64,000 nucleotides of DNA from Streptomyces sp. NBC_01478 (GCF_036227225.1 NZ_CP109444.1:434001-498000); one strand, 5' to 3'. Positions 25,190-34,575 are shown, numbered from the stretch's first letter. Numbers and translations are program-made. The notes: generated from the letters alone by a model not told the origin.

Positions 25190-25720
25190 CTACCAGGATC
25201 TTCCGGGTCCGCCGATAGTCTTGAGAGTCTCGGGGCGTTTGACGGTCTTGCGCACGTCGTAGCGGGGTGCGGGACGGCGGTTCTTGGTCCCGGGCGGCCG
25301 TCCGGGACCTGTGCCACGAGGTTGGGGAACACGGGCCGGGCAGAGCAGGTGGGCTCGGATGTTCCTGAACCCCCGGCGGACCCGGGCCGGGGTGAGGCGT
25401 TCGGGCCTGGTCGGCTTCTCCCAGGGCCGGCGGAGGCCGGCGGCCAGCGGCCGGGCGAGCCTGAGCTGGGTGTGCGCGACGACCAGGAGCCAGGTCCAGC
25501 GGTCCGCGGCCTCGGGTGTACGCAGTTTCGGGGTGGTCCAGCCGAGCGTCTGCTTTCCGAACCTGAAAGTGTGCTCCAGGTCGAATCTCCTCAGGAACCC
25601 CTGCCACCAGCGGTCCACGTCCGCCGGAGCGGCTCCGGTCTTCGAGGACCACAGCCATACCGGCGGCGCCTCCCGCTCCTTGGAGTGGTACTCGACTTTG
25701 AGGCGGACCAAGGTACATGT
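25190..25720 (-). pseudogene. NF041680-type transposase, C-terminal remnant
   Basis: The minus-strand frame reads VWLWSSKTGA, then DLEHTFRFGKQTLGWTTPKL and RTPEAADRWTWLLVVAHTQL, followed by RVRRGFRNIRAHL and GTGPGRPPGTKNRRPAPRYD. This is the C-terminal part of a transposase family common in Streptomyces. The N-terminal two thirds are absent: homology begins abruptly at about 25720. It is a truncated, inactive insertion-sequence relic. Ends were not identifiable. Confidence 0.8.
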
Positions 25721-25856
25721 CCATGCTCTGACCGTATGTGGCCGTCACGTCGCCCCCGCGAGGAGCCCGGCAGGCTTGGGGGCGAAAAAGTCTGGCCGGC
25801 GGGGCAGTCGAACCTCCTTCCGCGCCCGTCTTTACAGGGGAACGAGGGAGGGCGCA

Positions 25857-26405
25857 TTGAATGCCGACGAGGAACGCCAGTTCCGCGAGTTCGTGGCGGC
25901 ACGGTCGAGATCGCTGCTGCACACGGCCTACCTGCTCACCGGGGACTGGGAGCAGGGCCGGGACCTGCTCCAGACCGCGCTTGCCGCCACCGCTCGGCGC
26001 TGGTCGAAGCTGCGCGACCGGGAGCAGCCGGAGATCTATGTGCGCCGGGCGCTGTACCACGCCCAGGTGGACCGCTTCCGGCTGCTCAGCTGGGGACGGG
26101 AGACGGTCACCGACACCCTGCCGGACCAGCCGTCCGCGCAGGCCGTCGACTGGGCCGACACCGTGGTCCAGCGGCAGGACATCATGGCCGCGCTGCGGCG
26201 GCTGCCCAAGCGCCAGCGTGCGGTGGTCGTGCTGCGCTACTTCGAGGACCGGCCGGACGCGGAGATCGCCGCGATTCTGGGTGTCGCCCAGGGGACGGTC
26301 CGCAGCCAGACCCACAAGGCCCTCGCTTCTCTCCGTACCGCCTTGGCCGAGGCGGGACAGCCGGCCGCCTCCTCCACCGCCTCCGGAAGGGGCGTCGTCG
26401 CATGA
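25857..26405 (+). CDS. SigE-family ECF RNA polymerase sigma factor (TTG start)
   Basis: A 182-residue sigma-70 family factor of the actinobacterial SigE (TIGR02983-like) type. Region 2 includes FREFVAARSRSLLHTAYLLT and QGRDLLQTAL; region 4 includes LPKRQRAVVVLRYFEDRPDAE and GTVRSQTHKAL. The start is a TTG at 25857, preceded by GGGAGGG. The ATG at 25861 is out of frame and only opens a shadow frame. The stop overlaps the next gene by four bases, so the factor is co-expressed with its membrane partner. The target promoter set is unknown. Confidence 0.9.
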   Translation: MNADEERQFREFVAARSRSLLHTAYLLTGDWEQGRDLLQTALAATARRWSKLRDREQPEIYVRRALYHAQVDRFRLLSWGRETVTDTLPDQPSAQAVDWADTVVQRQDIMAALRRLPKRQRAVVVLRYFEDRPDAEIAAILGVAQGTVRSQTHKALASLRTALAEAGQPAASSTASGRGVVA

Positions 26406-27118
26406 ACGACTCGACCGAACACCCGCTGCACGAAACGTCGTTGCACGACGCCCTGCACGCCCAGGTCCGGGGGAGCGGCGGTGACGCCGCCGGTGCCCAT
26501 CTGGTCGGCCTGGCCGACGGCGCGTTGCGGATCGCCCGGCGGCGGCAGCGGCTGGCCCGTGCCGGTGTCGGCATCGTCGCCGCCGTCGCGGTCGCCACCG
26601 CCTGGGTGGCCGTCGCGGACGGCGCGACCCTGCGCGCCCACGTGGGTCAGCCCGCCGCAGGGGGCGACACCACGAACACCGGGAAGGCGGCCCTGATCGC
26701 CTTCCTGCCGGTCACCTCGTCCAACGAGCGCGCCTGCGCCCAGGGCAGCGGCGGCTACCCCGTGCCCGCGAGCGCGACCCACCCGGAGTTCTGCGTCCGG
26801 GCCGACCGGGCCAGAGGCATGACCGACGTCCAGGTCGCCTCCGCGAAGGCCGACAAGAGCGGTGCCGACGGCACCTGGCGGGTCGAGGTGACCCTCGACT
26901 CCGCCGACCGGACCCGTTTCGCCGCCCTCACCGGCTCCATCGCGTCGGCCCCGGCCCCACGCAACGAAATCGCCATAGTCATCGACGGCAAGCTCTGGGG
27001 CACCCCCTTCGTGACCTCGTCGATCACCGGCGGCCGTATCGAGATCCTCGGGCCCTACGTCGGAGACCTCACCGGCGCCACCGCCCTCGACCTTGCCCAC
27101 CGGCTGGACCCGAACTGA
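26402..27118 (+). CDS. Membrane-anchored protein with SecD-P1-like C-terminal domain, probable sigma partner
   Basis: A 238-residue protein. Residues 1-60 are cytoplasmic, with RIARRRQRLARAGVGIV leading into one membrane segment at about 58-78. The outer part ends with NEIAIVIDGKLWGTPFVTSS and GGRIEILGPYVGDLTGATAL, closely resembling the periplasmic P1 head subdomain of SecD. The ATG at 26402 overlaps the stop of the sigma-factor gene, the usual position of an anti-sigma factor. No anti-sigma zinc motif is visible, so an inhibitory role is inference from position. Confidence 0.75.
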   Translation: MNDSTEHPLHETSLHDALHAQVRGSGGDAAGAHLVGLADGALRIARRRQRLARAGVGIVAAVAVATAWVAVADGATLRAHVGQPAAGGDTTNTGKAALIAFLPVTSSNERACAQGSGGYPVPASATHPEFCVRADRARGMTDVQVASAKADKSGADGTWRVEVTLDSADRTRFAALTGSIASAPAPRNEIAIVIDGKLWGTPFVTSSITGGRIEILGPYVGDLTGATALDLAHRLDPN

Positions 27119-27153
27119 CAGCCGGTGCAGGTCACGGAGGCACCCGGAGCGGG

Positions 27154-27345
27154 TCAACGCGGGCCCGTCTCCGCCCTGCGCGGCGGCCTGCCCAGCGCCC
27201 AGAACAGGACGCCGAGGAGCCTGAATCCGAGCAGCGGGAGTGCCTCGGTCAGGAGGTACTTCACGCGCTCGTCGTGATGCCGGCCGTACGGCGCGTAGTC
27301 CCGGCTGAACCAGTGGTCGCCGAGGCCCGGGGCGACCATCTGCAC
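27154..27345 (-). CDS. Short hypothetical membrane protein
   Basis: A 63-residue ORF from a GTG, with one hydrophobic segment (LPLLGFRLLGVLFWALG) after YAPYGRHHDERVKYLL. The frame upstream continues LRTSLVLFASV before a stop at about 27380, so this may be the end of a slightly longer or truncated protein with two segments. The C-terminus is basic. Not recognised; it lies alone between convergent units. Confidence 0.4.
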   Translation of the reverse strand: MQMVAPGLGDHWFSRDYAPYGRHHDERVKYLLTEALPLLGFRLLGVLFWALGRPPRRAETGPR

Positions 27346-27478
27346 GCTCGCGAAGAGGACGAGCGAAGTGCGCAGTATGCCGAATCCTCAGCGGTGGTAT
27401 GAGGAACAGTCCCCCACAGCCACACCAGCGAGCAGACAAGCCCACCGCCACATGATCAACCGCTTTTGTCAGGGCCAG

Positions 27479-28705
27479 TTAGGCCACCTCGTACGGCTCC
27501 TCGGCCGTGGTCTCCGGGATTTCTCCCGTGTGCGGGGCGGCCTTGTCCCGCCGCCCGGTCAAGCGGGTGGCCAGGGGCTCGGTGTAGCGGGCGGTGAGCG
27601 GGCCGACGATGACCAGGATCAGCACGTACGCCGTGGCCAGGGGGCCGAGGGAGGGTTCGATGCCGGCGGTGACGGCGAGTCCGGCGATGACGATCGAGAA
27701 CTCGCCCCGGGCGACCAGGGTGCCGCCCGCCCGCCAGCGGCCCTTCGCGGAGATTCCCGCGCGCCGGGCCGCCCAGTATCCCGTGGCGATCTTCGTGCCG
27801 GCGGTGACGACCGCCAGGGCCAGCGCGGGCAGCAGGACCGGCGGGATGCTCGCCGGGTCGGTGTGCAGGCCGAAGAAGACGAAGAACACGGCGGCGAACA
27901 GGTCCCGCAGCGGGGAGAGCAGGTTGTGCGCGCCCTCCGCGGCTTCTCCGGACAGGGCGATGCCGACAAGGAACGCGCCCACGGCGGCGGATACCTGGAC
28001 CTGCTGGGCGAGTCCGGCGACCAGCAGGGTCAGGCCCAGGACGACGAGCAGCAGCTTCTCGGGGTCGTCGCTGGAGACGAAGCGGGAGATGTGGCGGCCG
28101 TAGCGGACCGCGACGAGCAGGACGAGGGCCGCGGCGCCGAGCGCGACGGCCAGGGTGAGGCTGCCCGCCGCGAGGCCGGTGCCGGCCAGCAGTGCGGTGA
28201 TGATCGGCAGGTATACGGCCATGGAGAGGTCTTCCAGGACCAGGACGCCGAGGATGACGGGGGTCTCGCGGTTGCCGAGGCGGCCCAGGTCTCCGAGGAC
28301 CTTGGCGATGACACCGGAGGAGGAGATCCAGGTGACCCCGGCCAGCACCACCGCGGCGACCGGCCCCCAGCCGAGCAGCAGCGCCATGGCCGCACCGGGC
28401 AGCGCGTTGAGGGCGGCGTCGACGAGACCGGCGGTGTACTGGGTCTTGAGGTTGGAGACGAGATCGCTGGCCGAGTACTCCAGGCCGAGCATCAACAGCA
28501 GCAGGACGACACCGATCTCGGCGCCGATGGCGACGAACTCCTCGCTCGTGCCCAGCGGCAGCAGTCCGCCCTCGCCGAAGGCCAGTCCGGCCAGCAGATA
28601 GAGGGGTATCGGGGAGAACTGGAAGCGTGCGGCGAACCGGCCCAGCAGTCCCAGGGCCAGGATGATCACGCCGAACTCGATCAGGAACCTCGCGGAGGAA
28701 TGCAC
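27479..28705 (-). CDS. CPA2-type cation:proton antiporter (KhtU-like)
   Basis: A 408-residue polytopic protein of the monovalent cation:proton antiporter-2 family. About twelve membrane segments are visible. Characteristic pieces are LYLLAGLAFGEGGLLPL, IGVVLLLLMLGLEYSASDL, VLGVLVLEDLSMAVYLPI (the acidic ion-binding LED) and VFFVFFGLHTDPASIP. It has no fused RCK domain; the partner regulator is the gene just upstream, ending four bases before. The GTG at 28705 has GGAGGA in front. In Bacillus the KhtTU pair exports K+ (or NH4+) under alkaline or electrophile stress; the same job is likely here. Confidence 0.9.
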   Translation of the reverse strand: MHSSARFLIEFGVIILALGLLGRFAARFQFSPIPLYLLAGLAFGEGGLLPLGTSEEFVAIGAEIGVVLLLLMLGLEYSASDLVSNLKTQYTAGLVDAALNALPGAAMALLLGWGPVAAVVLAGVTWISSSGVIAKVLGDLGRLGNRETPVILGVLVLEDLSMAVYLPIITALLAGTGLAAGSLTLAVALGAAALVLLVAVRYGRHISRFVSSDDPEKLLLVVLGLTLLVAGLAQQVQVSAAVGAFLVGIALSGEAAEGAHNLLSPLRDLFAAVFFVFFGLHTDPASIPPVLLPALALAVVTAGTKIATGYWAARRAGISAKGRWRAGGTLVARGEFSIVIAGLAVTAGIEPSLGPLATAYVLILVIVGPLTARYTEPLATRLTGRRDKAAPHTGEIPETTAEEPYEVA

Positions 28706-28709
28706 CTGT

Positions 28710-29195
28710 TCACTCCCGCCCGAGTATCGCCGCGGCCGACTCGACGCCCTCGCGTGTACCGATCACGATCAGTGTGTCTCCGCCGGCCAGCCGGAAGTCC
28801 GGCGTGGGAGACGGCACGGCCTCGGCCCGGCGCAGTACGGCCACGATCGAGACGCCGGTCTCGGTGCGCATCCGGGTCTCGCCCAGCACGCGGCCGTTCC
28901 AGTACGAGAGCGCCGACAGCGCCACGCGCTCCGCGACCAGCCCCAGTTCGGTCGTGGACAGCAGATTCGGGCTGTGGTGCGAGGGCAGCAGGGCGTCGAT
29001 GAGCGCCGTCGTCTCCCCCGCGGTCAGCCGCACCGACAGGGCGCAGGCGTCCGGATCGTCCGAGCGGTACGCGTTCAGCGTCCGCTCGCCGTCCCGGTGC
29101 GCGACCACCGACACACGGCGCCGCTCACGTGTCGTCAGGTCGTAACGGACACCGATCCCCGGCAACGGCGTACTGCTCACGCGTGGAGTACCCAT
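28710..29195 (-). CDS. TrkA-C domain regulator of the antiporter (KhtT-like)
   Basis: A 161-residue soluble protein. The N-terminal half (LPGIGVRYDLTTRERRRVSV) and the C-terminal RCK/TrkA-C domain (VSIVAVLRRAEAVPSPTPDF, RLAGGDTLIVIGT) match KhtT-type gating subunits. The ATG at 29195 follows GGGAGA; an upstream extension to 29279 overlaps the next gene and is not favoured. It is four bases before the antiporter gene. It probably binds a nucleotide or cation to gate transport. Confidence 0.88.
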   Translation of the reverse strand: MGTPRVSSTPLPGIGVRYDLTTRERRRVSVVAHRDGERTLNAYRSDDPDACALSVRLTAGETTALIDALLPSHHSPNLLSTTELGLVAERVALSALSYWNGRVLGETRMRTETGVSIVAVLRRAEAVPSPTPDFRLAGGDTLIVIGTREGVESAAAILGRE

Positions 29196-29247
29196 GTGTG
29201 TCTCCCTGTCCTCTCTGTGGTGATCGATGTCGGTGCGACGGCCCTGC

Positions 29248-30546
29248 TCAGGCCGACGCGAAATAGCGCAGCCACACATAGCCGAGCGAGATGGCCACGG
29301 TGACGGCGGTGACGATCAGGCCGTACTTGGTGAACTGCCAGAAGGTGATGGGCTGTCGGTTGCGTTCGGCGATGCCGAGGACGACGACGTTCGCGGAGGC
29401 GCCGATGGCGGTGGCGTTGCCGCCGAGGTCGGCGCCGAGGGCGAGGGCCCACCACATGACGTGGTCGCCGGCACCGCCCATGTTCTGGACCAGGTCGCTG
29501 GTGATGGGCGCCATGGTGGCGACGTACGGGATGTTGTCCACGACTCCGGACAGGACCGCGGAAGCACCCAGCATCGTCAAGGACCCGCCGAGTTCGTTCG
29601 TGCCGATCGCGTTCGCGAGCGCCTTGGAGACCTCGTCGATCACACCGGTGTCGATCAGGCCGCCGATCATGATGAACAGGCCCGCGAAGAAGGCGAGCGT
29701 GGGCCACTCGACCTCGGCGAGGACCTCGCTCGTCTCGGCCGTGGAGACGGCGACGAGCAGCCCGGCGCCCAGCAGGGCGACGATGCTCGGCTCGTAGTGC
29801 AGTACCGGGTGCAGGACGAAGCCCGCCACCACCAGGGCCAGGACGATCAGGCCCTGGACCAGCAGCCGCGGGTCCTTGATGGCCTCGCGCTCCTCCAGGG
29901 CCATGATCTCGGCGGCGCGGTCCTCGTCGTACACGAACGTCTTGCGGAACATGACCCGGCACAGCGCGACCAGGACGACGACGAGCAGGGCGGACAGCGG
30001 GGCGAGGTGGACCAGGAAGTCGTTGAAGGTGATCCCGGCCCGGCTGGCGATGATGATGTTGGGCGGGTCGCCGACCAGGGTCGCCGTGCCGCCGATGTTC
30101 GAGGCGAACACCTCCGCGATCAGGAACGGGGCCGCGGGCAGGGCGAGGCGTTCGCAGACCAGCAGCGTCACCGGGGCGATCAGCAGCACCGTGGTCACGT
30201 TGTCGAGCAGAGCGGAGGCGACCGCCGTGATGACGACGAGCATGGCCATCACCCGGAAGGGTTGGGCCCGGGCCTTCTTCACGGACCAGATGGCCAGGTA
30301 CTCGAACATGCCGGTCTTCTTCAGCACGCCGACGATCATCATCATGCCCATGAGCAGAAAGATGACGTTCCAGTCGATGCCGGAGTCCTCGGAGTAGAAC
30401 GCCGAGACGTCGTCGGTCGCCCCGATCGCGAGCATCAGGCCCGCGCCGCCCAGAGCCACGGCGACGCGGTGGATCTTCTCGCTGATGATCAGGGCGTACG
30501 CACCGACGAACACGACGATCGCCGCCCAACTGTGCCAGTCGTTCAC
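29248..30546 (-). CDS. NhaD/ArsB-type (SLC13-like) ion transporter
   Basis: A 432-residue transporter of the IT superfamily with about eleven membrane segments. The repeated helix-breaking motifs SALLDNVTTVLLIAPV and SGVVDNIPYVATMAP are characteristic, as is GGTATLVGDPPNIIIASRAG. It probably moves Na+ or another ion against protons. The GTG at 30546 (VNDWHS) was chosen because GGAGGA precedes it; the longer upstream frame is arginine-rich shadow sequence. It lies 52 bases before the KhtT-like gene on the same strand and may be co-transcribed with the KhtTU pair. Confidence 0.88.
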   Translation of the reverse strand: MNDWHSWAAIVVFVGAYALIISEKIHRVAVALGGAGLMLAIGATDDVSAFYSEDSGIDWNVIFLLMGMMMIVGVLKKTGMFEYLAIWSVKKARAQPFRVMAMLVVITAVASALLDNVTTVLLIAPVTLLVCERLALPAAPFLIAEVFASNIGGTATLVGDPPNIIIASRAGITFNDFLVHLAPLSALLVVVLVALCRVMFRKTFVYDEDRAAEIMALEEREAIKDPRLLVQGLIVLALVVAGFVLHPVLHYEPSIVALLGAGLLVAVSTAETSEVLAEVEWPTLAFFAGLFIMIGGLIDTGVIDEVSKALANAIGTNELGGSLTMLGASAVLSGVVDNIPYVATMAPITSDLVQNMGGAGDHVMWWALALGADLGGNATAIGASANVVVLGIAERNRQPITFWQFTKYGLIVTAVTVAISLGYVWLRYFASA

Positions 30547-30967
30547 GATCCTCCGCGGGGTTCCGAGACGGGTTCGGCGGTTGAGCCGGTGATGTGATGC
30601 GGGGCGGCGTGCCAGGTGTCCGCACCGTCCGGGCGGGAGTCCCCGCGGGCTGCGACGCGCGCGAGGCCGTCGAGGGCGCGGGCGTGGCAACCAGGACGTC
30701 CGTGGAACCGTGGGTGACGATCGGAAAGGCGACGTGGACCGCGATCCGCACGAACGCCTCTTCGGCCTGCGGAATACGAGTGCCGAGCCCCGACAGCGGC
30801 GACGCCGTCGGCGGCACGCCCGGGCCCGGCGCACGCGCGGGGTTCTTCCAGTCGACGCGCGGCTTGGGCAGGAAGACCTGCATGCCGTCGGTGACCAGAA
30901 GTCCGCCGACGAGGAACAGGAAGGAGGCGGAGGGCAGCGCGGCCCCGAACACCATCACGAGCACCAT
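30547..30967 (-). CDS. Possible small membrane protein upstream of the NhaD-like gene (end uncertain)
   Basis: From the ATG at 30967 a frame reads MVLVMVFGAALPSASFLFLV, then GGLLVTDGMQVFLPKPRVDW, a plausible pair of membrane segments. After about 120 residues it becomes proline- and serine-rich, and it has no stop before the antiporter gene. Either a frameshift ends it near 30543, where another frame closes with EPVSEPRGGS, or it is a remnant. The family was not recognised. I report it because codon usage in the first 60 codons looks coding. Confidence 0.3.
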
Positions 30968-31246
30968 GGCTTACGCCCCCGGTCGGAAGAGAGAGTGATC
31001 CCCTGCTCGCCGACCAGGCTTCCCGGCACACCGCTGGGAACCATACAGGTTCTTGACGCTTCTTTAACAGCTCTTGGTGAGCCTGGCCGGGGCGGGATTC
31101 TGCCGGGTTCCGGCAACGAGGGATCGCCGCTTCTCCCTGATCGGGGAACCCGGCCGGCGGCCTCTCGAACGGCAGCCCAGGACGCCCACGCCCATGGTGA
31201 CGTCCAGGTGCGCCGGGAAGTCTGGTCGGCAATGGCCGAGGCTGCG

Positions 31247-31470
31247 GCAGGCCCTCCTGACGCCGCCCCATGTCCTGGAGGTCGACCTGGGCGGCCGGGT
31301 GACCTACCTCAGTCCTGGTGATGGCGCGGCCTTCTTCACGGCGCTTCTCGCGGCACGGCCACACGGCAACCGGATGATCGTCTCCCACGCCGGTGCCCAG
31401 GCACGGGCCACCCTCGACCAACCGGGTCTGCCCCGCGCCCTGGACATCTACGAGGGCGACGGCCCGGACA
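31247..31470 (+). pseudogene. STAS-domain (anti-sigma antagonist) remnant
   Basis: The frame contains LLTPPHVLEVDLGGRVTYLS, PGDGAAFFTALLAARPHGNR and QARATLDQPGLPRALDIYEG, typical of the C-terminal half of Streptomyces stand-alone STAS proteins. The usual serine motif is altered (YLSPGDG), the start of the domain is missing, and no stop follows before it runs into the antisense CBS gene. It is a 5'-truncated, probably dead copy. DNA between 30968 and 31246 shows no other gene. Confidence 0.55.
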
Positions 31471-31487
31471 ACACCTGGCGCCGCCGG

Positions 31488-31949
31488 TCAGGACGTGGCG
31501 GCGAGCAGCCGTTCCAGCAGATGCGAGGCCGTGATCACACCGAGGAGCCGGCCACCGGCCGCGTCCTGCTCCACGACGGCCACCAGGGGGCTGCGTACTC
31601 GCGCCATCTGCGCCGCCACCTCCAGCGCGGTGTCGTCCGGGGCGGCGACCGGCGGCGCGGGCACGGTCTTCGACAGGCAGTCGCGCACCTTGCGGCCCTT
31701 GAGCGCCTGGCACAGTCGGTCGGCGTGATGTTCGTCGACCACGGCGGCGAGCGTCGGGTCCTCGACCACGTACACCGGCACCAGGATCTTGACCATCTGC
31801 GAGGCGGGCAGGACCGCCTTCGGCGCGCCCCGCTCGTCCACCACCAGCAGTGCCGGCAGCCGGTGTCCGGCCATCAGACGCGCGGCGTCCATCGCGTCGC
31901 TGTCGAGGCCGACCGTCTCGTACTCCACCGCCAAGTCACGCGCCCGCAC
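31488..31949 (-). CDS. Tandem CBS-domain protein
   Basis: A 153-residue protein made of two CBS repeats. The first contains DAMDAARLMAGHRLPALLVV, the second DDTALEVAAQMARVRSPLVA and LLGVITASHLLERLLAA. The GTG at 31949 has GGGAG six bases upstream and gives the usual RARDLA start; the frame runs further upstream but without family sequence. Such proteins bind adenosine nucleotides and regulate partners. No partner enzyme is adjacent. The gene is convergent with the STAS remnant and divergent from the alpha/beta hydrolase. Confidence 0.85.
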   Translation of the reverse strand: MRARDLAVEYETVGLDSDAMDAARLMAGHRLPALLVVDERGAPKAVLPASQMVKILVPVYVVEDPTLAAVVDEHHADRLCQALKGRKVRDCLSKTVPAPPVAAPDDTALEVAAQMARVRSPLVAVVEQDAAGGRLLGVITASHLLERLLAATS

Positions 31950-32233
31950 GCCCGGCTCCCGTCTCGCTCCCGAAATCCCGACGGTCACCGTCGCACGGAT
32001 GATGCGGACGCACTGCCAGGACGGCTCTTCGCACGATACAACCGGCCTGCCCAGCGGCCTACGACGCGGAGAGCAGGTCGGTCGGGGGGCACCGGCCGCC
32101 GACCGTGGCACGATGCGAAGGTGACTCGGTCCCGGGCAGGAGACGGCTGCTTCGACGACGGTGCCCGGCCCGGATCCCCCAGGGCCTGCTCGTCCTCGGC
32201 CGCACACGCCCCCGGGCGGGGCAAGGAGTCCCC

Positions 32234-33142
32234 GTGAGCAACGCCCGACGTCACGGCCCGGACGAACACCCCACCGAGGTGGCGGAGTTGGCCGCCGGGC
32301 GCGTCGAGTACCGATTCGACCGGCGCGGTCCGGCCACGGTCATGGTCTTCTACGGCGGGCACCTGCGCGCAGGACTCTCGCTGGGCGAGGAGGTGTTCAC
32401 CGAAACCGGGTGTTCGGTACTTGTCCCGTCCCGCCCGGGGTACGGCCGCACCCCGGTCCCGACCGGGGGAACGGCCGGCGGGTTCGCCGATGTCACCGCC
32501 GCGCTCTGCGCCCACCTGGGGATCACCCAAGTCGCCGCGGTGGTCGGCGTATCGGGCGGTGGACCCACCGCGGTGGCGATGGCGGCACGCCATCCTGCCC
32601 TGGTCCGAAGACTGATCCTGCAGAGCGCCGTCGGACCGCTGCCCTGGCCCGACCGCCGCACCCGCCTCGGCGCCCAGATCGTTTTCGCACCGCACACGGA
32701 GCGCGTTTCCTGGACACTCGTTCACTCCCTCGTGCGGTACGCGCCCGACGTCGGCCTGCGGATGCTGCTGCGCGACCTCACCCTCCTGCCCGTACGGGAC
32801 GTGGTGGCGGGCCTTCGGCCGGAGGACCAGGAGAGGCTGCTCGCACTGTTCTCGCGGATGCGGTCGGGGCGAGGGTTCACACGTGATCTCAAGGAACTTG
32901 CGACGACCGGAGACTTGGCGGGTGATGCCGGCCGGGTCTCCCAGCCCGCCCTGGTGATCGCCACCCGCCAGGACGCGGCGGTGCGCTTCGTGCACGCCCG
33001 GGCACTCGCCACCGCCCTCCCGCACGCCGAGCTGCTCGAAAGCCGCGCCGACAGCCACCTCGTCTGGTTCGGCCAGGACTGGCCGCTGATCTCCGAACGG
33101 ATCCACGCCTTTCTCGCGGAGGGTCCGCCGAGGACCTCATAG
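32234..33142 (+). CDS. Alpha/beta hydrolase
   Basis: A 302-residue alpha/beta-fold hydrolase. The oxyanion segment is FYGGHLRAG, the nucleophile elbow VVGVSGGGPTA (Ser in GVSGG), and the catalytic His lies in DSHLVWF near the end. The acid is probably in ATRQDAAV. A helical lid of about 100 residues (WTLVHSLVRYAPDVGLRMLL) sits between. The GTG at 32234 has AAGGAG six bases upstream. No signal peptide is present. The substrate is unknown. A strong hairpin lies about 90 bases after the stop. Confidence 0.88.
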   Translation: MSNARRHGPDEHPTEVAELAAGRVEYRFDRRGPATVMVFYGGHLRAGLSLGEEVFTETGCSVLVPSRPGYGRTPVPTGGTAGGFADVTAALCAHLGITQVAAVVGVSGGGPTAVAMAARHPALVRRLILQSAVGPLPWPDRRTRLGAQIVFAPHTERVSWTLVHSLVRYAPDVGLRMLLRDLTLLPVRDVVAGLRPEDQERLLALFSRMRSGRGFTRDLKELATTGDLAGDAGRVSQPALVIATRQDAAVRFVHARALATALPHAELLESRADSHLVWFGQDWPLISERIHAFLAEGPPRTS

Positions 33143-33233
33143 CGTGTCGAAGACCTCATAGAGTTGGGGGACGATCTCTGTCCGGGCCGCAGAGGGGTGA
33201 GGCTCGCCTCGGATCCCGGTACGGGCACCCGTC

Positions 33234-33264
33234 GGCCCCGCTGCCGGTGCCCGGCAGCGGGGCC
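33234..33264 (+). terminator. Intrinsic-terminator-like hairpin
   Basis: A 14-bp perfect stem (GGCCCCGCTGCCGG pairing with CCGGCAGCGGGGCC) and a 3-base loop. It lies after the alpha/beta hydrolase gene and 142 bases before the PucR pseudogene, so it probably ends the hydrolase transcript. Confidence 0.7.
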
Positions 33265-33405
33265 GTCCGTCGTGCTCCCCTTGAGTCATCGTGCACGCCA
33301 GGGGTACACCATCGCACTGCCGGTTCCCGGCAGAGTTCACGAACGTCTGGATGCCGGTCGTCGCCAAGAAACCGTCACCGGCGCGTCAAGGAGCGAAGGG
33401 GTGAC

Positions 33406-34370
33406 GTGAAGGGGCACGAAACATCTGAGCAGTACCTGGACGGCTATGCCCACCTCCTGGTGGACGTCTCCGCCACCGGCCGCCGCCTCACCCGCGAGGA
33501 GATCGAGTCCCGACGCGCCCTGGGTGAACAGGCCACCGACACCGGCCACGGACTGCGCACCCTCGTCAACGCCCATCTCGCCGCCACCCGCGCAGCGTGG
33601 CCCGACACCCCCGGCTCCGCCGACAGCACCCTGGCCGCGATGCAGCAGGTCGTCGACGCCTTCGCCGAGGGCTACGAGCGCGCGCAGCGTCTCGCCGTAC
33701 GCCAGGAAGAAGCCGCCCGGCGGGAGTTCATCGACGACCTTCTCTACGCCCGCAGCGACCTGGGCCGGCTCGCCGAACTCGCCGAGCGCTTCGGCCTGCG
33801 CCTCTCCCACACGCACGCGGTCGCCGTTTCGCAGGGCCCGACACCTTACGACGAAAGCGCCTCGGTGCCCCGCCAGTTGGAACGCTCCCTCATCGCCCGC
33901 TTCGGCGACCGCAGCATCCTGCTCACCACCAAGGACGGCCGGATGCTGTGCATAGCCCCCGGCGACCAGGACGAGGTCCTCACCCACTTCGCCAAGCAGG
34001 CGTGCGCCGCCACCGACGGCGGACGTGTCGCGATCGGCCGCGCCCAGCCGGGTACGGGCGGGGTCGTCCAGTCGTACGAGGAAACCCTGAACACCCTCGA
34101 ACCGGCCGAGCGCCTGGACCTCGACAACCTCGGCCCGCCCGCGGTGGCGTCCACCCCCTCCTCGACACCCTCACCACGCACTTCGCGTGCGGCTGCGTCG
34201 CCGCCGAAGCCGCACGCCGCCTCTCACTCAGCGTGCGCGCCCTGACATACCGCCTGGAGCGCATCCACCAGCTCACCGGCGCCAATCCCGCCGACCCGGC
34301 CTACCGCTACATGCTCCAAACCGCCGTCATCGGCGCCAGGTTGCTGGACCGGCCGGCCAAGGAACTATGA
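33406..34370 (+). pseudogene. PucR/CdaR-family regulator with internal deletion
   Basis: From the GTG at 33406 the frame encodes an N-terminal PucR-like regulator part (YLDGYAHLLVDVSATGRRLT, RREFIDDLLYARSDLGRLAE) up to NTLEPAERLDLDNLGPP. The family continues with about 40 residues before its DNA-binding end. Here they are missing, and LLDTLTTHFACGCVAAEAAR, RLSLSVRALTYRLERIHQL and the remaining C-terminus are found in another frame from about 34151 to a stop at 34368. A deletion at about 34145 removed the join and shifted frame. The frame from the GTG ends at 34245 without the helix-turn-helix. The regulator is probably inactive. Confidence 0.8.
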
Positions 34371-34575
34371 GCAGCCCCGGTCAGCGGCAGCCGAGAGCTC
34401 GGCCGGAGATCTTGAGACAGATGGCGAGATGCGGAAGAGCGGGAAAATTCATATCCACTGCTCCGCACGCGAGTTCCGGGCTCACACAAGATCTTCGTGG
34501 CCATTGAGCCTGATCACGCAAGGTCGATGCCCGGAGCAAGCGGGCGGCCCTGAAACAGTGGCTTGCAGAGGGGCC

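Noticed and set aside
25175..27118. A 647-residue plus-strand reading frame covering the transposase remnant and the SigE partner
   Set aside because: The first 400 residues are antisense or shadow sequence; the real gene starts at the ATG at 26402, which overlaps the sigma-factor stop.
32211..32233. A DosR-like site (GGGCAAGGAGTCCC) before the alpha/beta hydrolase
   Set aside because: It overlaps the ribosome-binding site directly at the start codon and its centre is GG; the similarity is probably due to the AAGGAG sequence.
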